A stretch of 64,000 nucleotides of DNA from Myxococcaceae bacterium (GTDB lineage Bacteria; Myxococcota; Myxococcia; Myxococcales; Myxococcaceae), in assembly GCA_016793095.1 (NCBI GenBank), contig JAEUJQ010000001.1, forward strand, positions 124,001-188,000, given 5' to 3'. The notes beneath the pieces were generated by a model. That model made no database searches. It was not told the DNA's origin and was given only the letters and a program-made list of their open reading frames with translations. Below are positions 9,434 through 16,947 of this stretch, piece after piece (the first letter of the stretch is position 1; every line of letters begins with the position of its first letter). The translations under genes and the position numbers were made by a program.

Positions 9434-10885
9434 ATGAGCGTGCTCGAAGAAGTCGTCCTCAACTGGACGGATCTCACCGGCAAGAAGACGGGCGCGACGT
9501 CGCTCGGCTCGAACAAGTTCTACAAGGCCCAGTTGATGAAGGACGGCGCGGCCTTCAAGGTGGTCTTCACCTACGGGCGCGTCGGCCAGGCGGGCCAGAC
9601 GCAGATCGTCAAGGCGCCCACGCTCGAGAAGGCGAAGAAGGAGCTCGAGTCGAAGATCAACTCGAAGATCAAGAAGGGCTACCAGAAGGTCGACCTGCGC
9701 ACGGTCGCCGACGAGGCGAAGAAGGCGGGCGTGAAGGCGGCCCCCGCGAAGAAGGTGGCGCGCAAGTCGTCGGGCTCGTTCCACCCCGAGGTGGAGTCGC
9801 TGCTCGAGCTGCTCTACGGCTCGACAGGGCACGCGGTGGCAGCCGGCCTGTCGGCGTCGTCCGGCGCGACCGATGACGCGCCGCTCGGCAACCTGTCGGA
9901 CAAGCAGATCGACAAGGGCGCCGACCTGCTCGAGGAGATCGAGACGCTGCTCGGCAAGGGCAAGCCGAAGAAGGACGTGCTGCTCGATCTGACGAACGAG
10001 TACCTCTCGGCCATTCCCCGCCGCATCGATCACGCGCGCTCGGGCGGGAAGCTCGACCTCGACAAGATCCTCATCAACAGCGAGGACCGCATCAAGGAGC
10101 AGCGCACGTTCCTCGGCCTGCTGCGCGACGCGTTCCTGCAGAAGGCAGTGTTCGAAGAGGCCGCGCACGTCGCTGACCCGGCGAAGGTCTGGTACGACGG
10201 CCTCAAGTGCGACATCGCGTTCATCGAGCCGAAGAGCGATGAGTACAAGCACATCAAGAAGCTGTTCGACACCGGCCAGTCGCCGATCAACTCGAACTTC
10301 TACGGCAAGCTGAAGCTCGCCCGCGTGTGGAAGCTCGAGCAGCAGGGCCGCAAGCCGGCGTTCGACGCGTACGCCGCGAAGATCGCGAAGGCGAAGGGCG
10401 CGACGGGCGTCATCCCCGGGTGGCACGGCACGCGGACCGAGAACCTCATGGGCATCTGCAAGACGGGGCTGCTCATGCCGAAGAACCTGCCGAAGGGCGT
10501 GCAGGTGACGGGCCGCGCGTTCGGCCTGGGCATCTACCACACGCCCTGCTGGCCCGACTCCGGGGGCTCGACGAAGGACGAGAAGGGCAAGAGCTTCACG
10601 CGCTACAACGGCGCGCTGAAGTCGATGAACTACTCGTCGCTGCGCGGCGCCTTCTACTTCAGGGACAACACCGCCGACCGCGGCTACATGTTCCTCGAGG
10701 AGCTGGCCCTCGGCGTACCCGAGCTTGCGCTCAAGGCGTGCTTCAACAAGCCCTCGCCCGACAAGGGGAAGGACTACATCTACGCGCGCGCGCACGGGCA
10801 CCAGTCGTTGTCGAACGACGAGGTGGTGACGTTCGACGAGCACGCGTCGCGGCGCACGGCGATCGTCGAGGTCGTCTACAAGTAG
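9434..10885 (+). CDS. Second PARP homologue with a variant WGR domain
   Basis: 483 residues, 12 bases after the first PARP gene and so probably in the same operon. The domain order is the same: WGR-like (about 10-80), regulatory (about 112-240, with APLGNLSDKQID) and catalytic (about 255-483). The signature Trp is replaced by Tyr: Tyr47-Gly-Arg in TYGRVGQAGQT. The catalytic triad can still be traced as His331 (GWHGTR), Tyr368 (LGIYHTP) and Glu463 (NDEVVTF), but the region around the Tyr and the end of the domain differ strongly from the first protein (loop CWPDSGGSTKDEKGK). It may bind a different DNA or RNA end, or accept different targets, or act as a partner of the first PARP; these are inferences. 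Paralogous origin by old duplication is likely. Confidence 0.88.
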   Translation: MSVLEEVVLNWTDLTGKKTGATSLGSNKFYKAQLMKDGAAFKVVFTYGRVGQAGQTQIVKAPTLEKAKKELESKINSKIKKGYQKVDLRTVADEAKKAGVKAAPAKKVARKSSGSFHPEVESLLELLYGSTGHAVAAGLSASSGATDDAPLGNLSDKQIDKGADLLEEIETLLGKGKPKKDVLLDLTNEYLSAIPRRIDHARSGGKLDLDKILINSEDRIKEQRTFLGLLRDAFLQKAVFEEAAHVADPAKVWYDGLKCDIAFIEPKSDEYKHIKKLFDTGQSPINSNFYGKLKLARVWKLEQQGRKPAFDAYAAKIAKAKGATGVIPGWHGTRTENLMGICKTGLLMPKNLPKGVQVTGRAFGLGIYHTPCWPDSGGSTKDEKGKSFTRYNGALKSMNYSSLRGAFYFRDNTADRGYMFLEELALGVPELALKACFNKPSPDKGKDYIYARAHGHQSLSNDEVVTFDEHASRRTAIVEVVYK

Positions 10886-11093
10886 ATGGCGGCTCCCCTG
10901 CTCCTGGCTCCAGCCAGTGGCGAGGTCCACTGTCTCCTCAGACAAGAGCAGCGGCGCGACGTGTCGGGCGACGCGACCGCGGCTCGACCGCGCCGCCAGT
11001 TGACGACGGGCTCCGCGAAGTCGCCAGGGACATGAGCGGCTGACCTTCACCTGCGGGCTTGCTCGGCCGCGCGCTTTCCCGTTTGGTCCCGAC

Positions 11094-12131
11094 GTGCACC
11101 CTCGCCTCCCTGTCTTCCTGATGCTCTCGGCGCTCCTGGCCTGCGGCCGAACGGAGCCCGTCCGCTACGACTCCCTGGTGAGCCCGATGGTGCTCGACGC
11201 GGGCCAGGACGCGGGGCGCAGTGACGCCGGCGTAGACGCGGGCGTCGACGCGGGGCCCGTGGACGCCGGCTTCGTGCCCAAGCCCTGCATCAACGGCACC
11301 TTCACGCTCGCGCCGGCTGAGCCGGTGGTGATGATGGTGCTCGATCGCTCGTGCTCGATGGACACGATCTTCGCGAACGGCGTGACGCGCTGGGAAGCGG
11401 TGGTGGCGTCGCTGCGCGCGGTGCTGCCGAGCGTCGATCAACAGATGCAGCTCGGCGGCCTTGCCTACCCGACCAACGAGACGGATCCCTGCAACGTGCC
11501 GACGAGCTCGGGCATCTGGCCGGCGCGTGGAAACGTGCCGCTGCTCCTGTCCAACCTGGCCAGCATTCGACCCACCGGCTCCACGCCGACGACGGACGCG
11601 CTGAAGGTCGCTGGCCAGGTGCTGCGCGGCCGCCGGACCGGGAACGCCGCGCGCGCGATGGTGCTGGCGACCGACGGCCAGCCCACGTGCACCACCAACC
11701 CGCTCGCCGACAGCCTCACCGAGCTGCGCCGGGCCGCGACCGACGGCATCCCGACCTACGTCATCGGCATCGCCGACGACCCGTCGCTGCGGGCCGCGCT
11801 GCAGCAGATGTCCATCGCGGGTTCGCGGCCGAGGCCTGGCATGCAGGGCTTCTACTCAGCGCAGTCTCCGACCGAGCTGCAGCTCGCCTTCTCCACCATC
11901 CGCGATCAGGTCGGAGCCTGCTCCTTCCTGACGAACTCCGTGCCCGACCTGACCGGCACGATCCGGGTGACGTTCGAGGGGGCCGAGGTGCCGTACGACG
12001 AGAGCGGGATGAACGGGTGGAGGTGGACCGATCGGGAGAACGGCGAGCTCACGCTGTTCGGTCCTGTCTGTGCGCGCGCGATCGCGCGGCCCTCGAACCT
12101 GGTCGTCACGGTCCTCTGCGGCGGCCCGTAG
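11094..12131 (+). CDS. VWA-domain lipoprotein
   Basis: 345 residues from a GTG start. The N-terminus is a lipoprotein signal (LMLSALLAC). It is followed by an Asp-Ala-Gly repeat linker (DAGVDAGVDAGPVDAG), a typical myxobacterial surface spacer. A von Willebrand factor A domain fills about 75-275: the metal-binding MIDAS sequence is LDRSCSMD (DxSxS type), with TPTTDAL and LATDGQP later. VWA domains bind proteins through a divalent metal. The C-terminal about 70 residues are beta-rich and unrecognised. No strong ribosome-binding site precedes the GTG. It lies between the PARP pair and the ADP-ribosylglycohydrolase operon without an evident functional link. Confidence 0.8.
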   Translation: MHPRLPVFLMLSALLACGRTEPVRYDSLVSPMVLDAGQDAGRSDAGVDAGVDAGPVDAGFVPKPCINGTFTLAPAEPVVMMVLDRSCSMDTIFANGVTRWEAVVASLRAVLPSVDQQMQLGGLAYPTNETDPCNVPTSSGIWPARGNVPLLLSNLASIRPTGSTPTTDALKVAGQVLRGRRTGNAARAMVLATDGQPTCTTNPLADSLTELRRAATDGIPTYVIGIADDPSLRAALQQMSIAGSRPRPGMQGFYSAQSPTELQLAFSTIRDQVGACSFLTNSVPDLTGTIRVTFEGAEVPYDESGMNGWRWTDRENGELTLFGPVCARAIARPSNLVVTVLCGGP

Positions 12132-12144
12132 AGACGCGAACTGA

Positions 12145-12834
12145 TCAGAACACGACGCCGAGCGAGACCTGCAGCACCTGGAGCGACGACCACTCTGCGT
12201 CAGGGTTCCGCACGTAGCCGAGCGCGAGCGGCACGTCGTTGCTGCGGCGGTAGCCCGAGTCTGGATCAACCCCGTCGAACGATCGCACCTGACAGCGCCC
12301 AGCCAGCGTCGCCGACGTCCCGAAGACGGGGCGCCAACCCGCGTCTCCGAAGGTCGCGGGGATCCGCGTGCCGTTCATTCGGACGAAGACGGGATTGAGC
12401 ATGACGCGTGACGCGGCCGCTCCGACGAAGCCGGCGATCGAGAGCTCGATGCGGTTCGGGAAACGGAACGCCTCGATTCGGCCGCGGCTGAGCACCGACT
12501 CCGAACCCGCGGTCAACACTACGTCATTGAACATGACCTGTGGACCATCGGACGCGACTCTCACCAGCGTGTCCACTCCACTCAGCTCCTTGTTCAACAT
12601 CGACAGGCCGTTGGACCAGTTCACCAATCCCGCGACAACGAGCCGAAGGTGCGGAGCGACGACGACCGCGACCTGCGCCGACGTCCCCAGGTGCTCCACG
12701 AGCAGGCCGTTCACCTGCGGCGCGACGGGCGCGACCGCGACCTCGACCCGCCACGGCCCCTCGACAGGCTGGGACTCCGGATCCGACGCGAGCGCTCGCA
12801 GCGAGACCAGGGTGGCCAGTACCGCCATCCGCAT
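12145..12834 (-). CDS. Putative exported outer-membrane beta-barrel protein
   Basis: 229 residues from the ATG at 12834, which begins a signal peptide (MRMAVLATLVSLRALAS). The mature part has alternating beta-strand patterns and ends in LGVVF with a terminal Phe, as outer-membrane barrels do. There is no catalytic motif. It is convergent with the VWA lipoprotein gene (13 bases apart) and starts 37 bases after the end of the ADP-ribosylglycohydrolase gene on the same strand, so read-through from that operon is possible. The family was not identified. Confidence 0.55.
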   Translation of the reverse strand: MRMAVLATLVSLRALASDPESQPVEGPWRVEVAVAPVAPQVNGLLVEHLGTSAQVAVVVAPHLRLVVAGLVNWSNGLSMLNKELSGVDTLVRVASDGPQVMFNDVVLTAGSESVLSRGRIEAFRFPNRIELSIAGFVGAAASRVMLNPVFVRMNGTRIPATFGDAGWRPVFGTSATLAGRCQVRSFDGVDPDSGYRRSNDVPLALGYVRNPDAEWSSLQVLQVSLGVVF

Positions 12835-12871
12835 GGATCTACTCCACCCGATCCCGCCCCCCTGCAACGGG

Positions 12872-13984
12872 TCAGCCGCGCCCCAGCGCCTGGAACTCCT
12901 TCTCGTGGGCGGTGAGCTGCGCCTCGCGCGAGAGCAACGAGTCCAGCGACTCGGGCGCGGACCGCGTCACCAGCGCGTCGGCCCACGCCCCGAGGCGATC
13001 GTGATCGAGCACCTTCGGCTTCGGAATCCACCCATGCCCGAAGCGCGCGCCCAGCAGGCCGCCGGCGATCGCCGCGACGGTGTCGGTGTCTTCGCCGAGC
13101 CGAACGATGTCGCGCAGCGCGATGAAGGGATCCACGTCGTCACGGAGCGCCATGCCGAGCGCGAAGTGGCCGCCGAGCAGGGCGAACGCGTGGTTCGGGT
13201 GCGCAGGCGGCGCGCCTGGAGCCAGAAAGCCCGCGCCCAGCTCGAGCACCCGCCGGGCGACGTCCATCGGAGCCACCGGCAACGCGCGCAGCAGGGGCCG
13301 CAGCGTGTCCGAGACCTGTCTGCCGCCCGAGCGATCGGCGATCCAGTCGTTGCGCCGGTCGAGCCAGGTCGTCTCCAGCTCCGCCACCGCGTCCGGCAGC
13401 GCCTGCCGCACCTGCGCGGGCGACTCTCCCCGGACCAGGCGCGCCGCCGCGAACGCCACCGCGTGACTCAGCACGATGGCCCGCACGTCTCCGTGGGTCA
13501 CCGCCGCCGACTCACAGGCGACCGCGTCGAGCCGTGTCGCGTCGTCGTGGAACAGCGCTCCCAGCACCGCCGTGCGCATCGCCGCGCCGATGCCGGCAGA
13601 CGGACTGCCGGTGCTCCGCGCAGGTCCACCGTCTTCCAGCCTCGTCACGGCGTTCTCGAACTGCTTCCCGGTGCCACGCCAGGCCTTCAGCGCGCGCCCG
13701 CGCACGAGCGCCCTGCCCCACGCCTCTGGTGAGAACCCGCCCTCACCGAGACACACCGCGAGCAGCGTCACCGCCTGCTGCGTGTCGTCGGTGTGCAGCC
13801 CCTGCGGGCGCAGGCGCCGGCGCCGCGACATCTTCACCTGCGCGTAGCTCTCCGGCAGCGCCTCGTAGGCCCCGAAGGTGGTGGCGATCTCGTCGGCGCT
13901 CCAGCTCTCGATCGGCGCGCCGAAGACGTCGCCCCACGCGAGGCCCCACAGACACCCGCGCGCGCGATCGTCGCGGCTCGTCAC
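12872..13984 (-). CDS. ADP-ribosylglycohydrolase (DraG/ARH3 family)
   Basis: 370 residues from a GTG start, directly after the stop of the preceding 89-residue gene. The family removes ADP-ribose from proteins, or degrades poly(ADP-ribose) as ARH3 does, using two Mg ions. Metal-binding motifs are in place: GLAWGDVFGAP at about 14-24, HTDDT with Asp66 and Asp67, VTHGD at 162-166, and the C-terminal GEDTDTVAAIAGGLLGA with Asp299 and Asp301. Length fits the family (about 300-370). It is the last of three genes on the minus strand and faces away from the DNA ligase. With two PARPs 2-6 kb away it is the natural candidate for an eraser of their modification; this pairing is inferred from proximity and known chemistry. 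Confidence 0.9.
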   Translation of the reverse strand: MTSRDDRARGCLWGLAWGDVFGAPIESWSADEIATTFGAYEALPESYAQVKMSRRRRLRPQGLHTDDTQQAVTLLAVCLGEGGFSPEAWGRALVRGRALKAWRGTGKQFENAVTRLEDGGPARSTGSPSAGIGAAMRTAVLGALFHDDATRLDAVACESAAVTHGDVRAIVLSHAVAFAAARLVRGESPAQVRQALPDAVAELETTWLDRRNDWIADRSGGRQVSDTLRPLLRALPVAPMDVARRVLELGAGFLAPGAPPAHPNHAFALLGGHFALGMALRDDVDPFIALRDIVRLGEDTDTVAAIAGGLLGARFGHGWIPKPKVLDHDRLGAWADALVTRSAPESLDSLLSREAQLTAHEKEFQALGRG

Positions 13985-14254
13985 TCAGCGCTCCAGCCGG
14001 CGCGTCTTCAGATCGAACCACGCCACCGAGCCGTCCTCGAAGCGCAGCGGCACCCGGTCTCCCTCCACCTGCCCCACCGTGCCGTGCTTCGTCGCCTCGG
14101 TCCGCAGGCTCCCGTTCTCGAGGAACGCCTCCCGCACGCTCACGCGCCCGCCGTCCTGCCTGATGTCGATGACCGTCGCGCACCAGCCCTGCGCGTCCTT
14201 GTCGAAGAAGCCATCGACCTCGTACAGCTCGGTGACGACGGGCTCCAAAGCCAT
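13985..14254 (-). CDS. Small protein of unknown function in the ADP-ribosylglycohydrolase operon
   Basis: 89 residues. The ATG at 14254 shares one base with the stop of the upstream gene (TGATG), and the stop abuts the GTG of the glycohydrolase gene, so the three genes are translationally linked. The sequence is beta-rich and acidic-basic mixed (for example VDGFFDKDAQGWCATVIDI and FEDGSVAWFDLKTRRLER), suggesting a small SH3-like or Tudor-like barrel, but no family is recognised. There is no signal peptide or membrane segment. The tight coupling suggests a partner or regulator of the glycohydrolase. Confidence 0.65.
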   Translation of the reverse strand: MALEPVVTELYEVDGFFDKDAQGWCATVIDIRQDGGRVSVREAFLENGSLRTEATKHGTVGQVEGDRVPLRFEDGSVAWFDLKTRRLER

Positions 14255-14967
14255 CACATCACCGGGTACGGGATGCAGCCGTTGAGATCGAACGACGGCG
14301 CCGCCGTGGTGGTCGCGCTGACGACGACGCACTCGCTCTCGACGCGCGCCACGAGCTGCACGCCCTTCGGGAAGACGCCGACCGTCTCCTCCGAGAGGTG
14401 CAGCAGGTCCGGGTGCTCGAAGCTCACCAGCTCTCCGTCTTCGGCCTCTTCGACCTCGGAGTCCTCGGCGAAGATCTTCACGAGCGGCGGGTCCTCGGTC
14501 ACCACCACGAGCACCTCGTCGCCGTCGAGCCCCGCGTTCGAGAGCAGCCGCCGCGACACGCGTCCGCGCCCGTCCTGGCCGACCGGCACCGAGGCGCTCA
14601 CGGTCTCGTCCTGGATCTGCGCGTCGGTCACCTTCTTGTCGGCCCCCTTCTTCGGCGGCCGGGCGAGCTGCGAGCGCATCTTCTCGTCGTAGAGATCCGG
14701 CGACTGGGTCGGCAGGTGGTACAGCAGCGCCTGCACCGTCTTGCCCTGCGCGTTCACGTCGATCTGCGTCGTCTCGTACGGCCCCAGCGCGCCGCGATCG
14801 AACGCCTGACGCACGAGCGGCGACACGTCGCGGTGGCGGATGTCGGGCAGCGACTCCTTGACGGCGTTGCTGACGTCGAGCGCGGTGAACAGCATCGCGC
14901 TCGCGGTGAACCGATCGAGCACGCGCGCGGTGACGGCTTCCATCTCTTCCCGGGTGGACTCAGCCAT
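14254..14967 (-). CDS. Unrecognised cytoplasmic protein, first gene of the ADP-ribosylglycohydrolase operon
   Basis: 237 residues from the ATG at 14967, chosen because GGAGGGG lies just upstream. The first about 75 residues look helical with a possible winged-helix pattern (FTALDVSNAVKES, RHRDVSPLVRQAF). The middle is beta-rich (VSASVPVGQDGRGRVSR, EVLVVVTEDPPLVKIF). An acidic run, EDSEVEEAEDGE, follows and the end is beta-rich. There is no signal peptide. It is divergent from the DNA ligase with about 70 bases between, so both could share a regulatory region. A DNA-binding or regulatory role is possible but not demonstrated. I know no family for it. Confidence 0.65.
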   Translation of the reverse strand: MAESTREEMEAVTARVLDRFTASAMLFTALDVSNAVKESLPDIRHRDVSPLVRQAFDRGALGPYETTQIDVNAQGKTVQALLYHLPTQSPDLYDEKMRSQLARPPKKGADKKVTDAQIQDETVSASVPVGQDGRGRVSRRLLSNAGLDGDEVLVVVTEDPPLVKIFAEDSEVEEAEDGELVSFEHPDLLHLSEETVGVFPKGVQLVARVESECVVVSATTTAAPSFDLNGCIPYPVM

Positions 14968-15037
14968 AGGACCCCTCCCCTGCGGTTGACGGCAGATGGT
15001 GCTTGTAGCGGGTTTGCCCGGCCCCGAGAATGCGCGC

Positions 15038-16939
15038 GTGAAAAAGCCCAACGTCACGAAGCTGGTCGCCGATCTGCAGCGCTACAAGGACGCGTACTAC
15101 AACGGGGCTCCGCTCATCTCGGACGCCGCCTACGACGCGCTGGAAGATCAACTGCGAGAGCTCGACCCGAAGCACCCGTTCTTCGGCTCCGTCGGCGCGC
15201 CCGTGCGCAGCGTCACCGAGTGGGAGAAGGCCCGGCACGCGATCCCCATGGGCTCGCTCAACAAGGCCGTCTCGGAAGACGAGTTCCGCAAGTGGGCGGC
15301 GCGCTGTGACGAGCTGGCGGCGCAGCAGAAGCTCACGCCGATCTCGAGGAACCTCTTCGTCACCGAGAAGCTCGACGGCCTGTCGTTGGCGGTGACGTAC
15401 GAGCGCGGCGTGCTCAAGGAGGCCATCACCCGCGGCGACGGCCAGGTCGGCGAGCGCATCACGCCCAACGCGGCGCGCATGAAGGGCGTGCCCGGCAAGC
15501 TGAAGAAGGCGCTGACGCTCACCGTGCGCGGCGAGATCATCTTGAAGCTGTCGGACATGAAGAAGGCCTTCCCCGGCGCCGCCAACCCCCGCAACCAGGC
15601 GGCCGGCACGAGCAAGCGCTTCGACGGCCAGGGCTGCGAGCACCTCACCGTGCTGTTTTACGATCTCGACGGCATCGACCATGAGACCGAGGAGGAGAAG
15701 TTCGAGATCCTGCAGGACTTCTCGTTCCTGACGCCGTTTCAGCTCGCGACCGATCTCGACGGCGCGATCGCCGAGCACAAGGCGTACGCGAAGAAGAAGC
15801 GCGCGGCGCTCGACTACGAGATCGACGGGCTCGTGATGCGGGCCAACGACGTGCACGTGCACACGATGCTGGGCGAGGTGAACAACCGGCCGCGCGGCTC
15901 GGTGGCCTACAAGTTCGCGTCGCAGGCCCAGGTGACGAAGGTCGTCGACATCATCTGGGACACGGGGTCGTCGGGGCGCGTGTCTCCGGTCGCCGTGGTC
16001 GCGCCGGTGGTGCTCGCGGGCGCCACCGTGCAGCGCGCGTCGCTGGCGAACGCCTCGAGGGTCGCCGAGCTCGACATCGGCGTCGGCGACGACGTGCTCG
16101 TGTCGAGGCGCAACGACGTCATCCCCTACGTCGAGGAGGTCGTCGTCAAGCGCGGGCCCACCGCGAAGCCGCCGAAGAGGTGCGTCGTCTGCAAGGCGCC
16201 GCTCGAGAAGTCGGGCGAGTACCTGTCGTGCCGCAACGACGCGTGCCGCGCGATCATCGAGGGCCGCATCCAGAACTGGGTGGACGCGCAGGGCATCCTC
16301 GAGTGGGGCGAGACGCTCATCGCGCAGCTCGTCGAGGCGAAGCTCGTGAAGGAGCCCGCCGATCTCTACCGCCTGAAGCCCGAGGACATCGCCAAGCTCG
16401 ATCGCAAGGGCCTCGTCATCGCGAACAAGGTGCTGGGGAACCTCAAGGCGCAGCTGCCGCTGTCGCTGCCGAAGTTCCTGGCGTCGCTGGGCATCGAGAA
16501 CTTCGGCGCGCAGACCGCGAAGGCGGTGGTGGCGGGCGGCTTCGACTCGCTCGACAAGGTGCGCAAGGCGTCGCTCGCCGAGCTGTCGGCGCTCCCGGGC
16601 GTCGGGCCGGCCAAGGGGAAGGCGGCGTTCGACGGCCTCAAGAAGCGGTCGAAGGAGATCGATCGGCTGCTCAAGGTGGGCGTGGTGCCGGTGACGAAGA
16701 AGGCCGCTGGCCCGCTCGCGGGGAAGAGCTTCTGCTTCACCGGCGCGCTGTCGAAGCCGCGGAAGGTGTACGAGCAGATGGTCGAGGACAACGGCGGCAC
16801 GCTGCTGGCGGGCGTGACGAAGGACCTCCACTTCCTCGTCATGGAGGACCCGAACTCGGGCTCGAGCAAGGCGCAGAAGGCCGCGAAGTACGGCACGAAG
16901 TGCATCGACGAGAAGGCGTTCGTCAAGATGGTGAGCTGA
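15038..16939 (+). CDS. ligA: NAD+-dependent DNA ligase (LigA-type, divergent)
   Basis: 633 residues if read from the GTG at 15038; an in-frame ATG at 14996 adds 14 residues with no similarity to ligases. It has the full LigA order. Domain Ia is YYNGAPLISDAAYDAL. The adenylation domain has Lys111 in EKLDGLS (canonical LigA reads KxDGLA), then LTVRGEI, YEIDGLVMRAND and VAYKFAS. An OB fold (GRVSPVAVVAPV) follows, then a Cys4 zinc finger (Cys382, 385, 398, 403), helix-hairpin-helix repeats, and a BRCT domain from about 563 (GKSFCFTGALSKPRKVYE). It seals nicks using NAD+ and releases AMP and NMN. Several motifs deviate from housekeeping LigA, so it may be a second, specialised ligase. It is divergent from the ADP-ribosylglycohydrolase operon and followed after 8 bases by a TPR/HExxH gene. 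Confidence 0.93.
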   Translation: MKKPNVTKLVADLQRYKDAYYNGAPLISDAAYDALEDQLRELDPKHPFFGSVGAPVRSVTEWEKARHAIPMGSLNKAVSEDEFRKWAARCDELAAQQKLTPISRNLFVTEKLDGLSLAVTYERGVLKEAITRGDGQVGERITPNAARMKGVPGKLKKALTLTVRGEIILKLSDMKKAFPGAANPRNQAAGTSKRFDGQGCEHLTVLFYDLDGIDHETEEEKFEILQDFSFLTPFQLATDLDGAIAEHKAYAKKKRAALDYEIDGLVMRANDVHVHTMLGEVNNRPRGSVAYKFASQAQVTKVVDIIWDTGSSGRVSPVAVVAPVVLAGATVQRASLANASRVAELDIGVGDDVLVSRRNDVIPYVEEVVVKRGPTAKPPKRCVVCKAPLEKSGEYLSCRNDACRAIIEGRIQNWVDAQGILEWGETLIAQLVEAKLVKEPADLYRLKPEDIAKLDRKGLVIANKVLGNLKAQLPLSLPKFLASLGIENFGAQTAKAVVAGGFDSLDKVRKASLAELSALPGVGPAKGKAAFDGLKKRSKEIDRLLKVGVVPVTKKAAGPLAGKSFCFTGALSKPRKVYEQMVEDNGGTLLAGVTKDLHFLVMEDPNSGSSKAQKAAKYGTKCIDEKAFVKMVS

Positions 16940-16947
16940 GGGCGGGC

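Noticed and set aside
8828-11050. Long minus-strand open frame across the two PARP genes.
   Set aside because: It is the antisense of both PARP genes; the composition (Arg, Leu, Val repeats) and lack of motifs mark it as a shadow.
14968-15037. TTGACG at about 14985 as a ligase promoter.
   Set aside because: No acceptable -10 sequence is found at 16-18 bases downstream.
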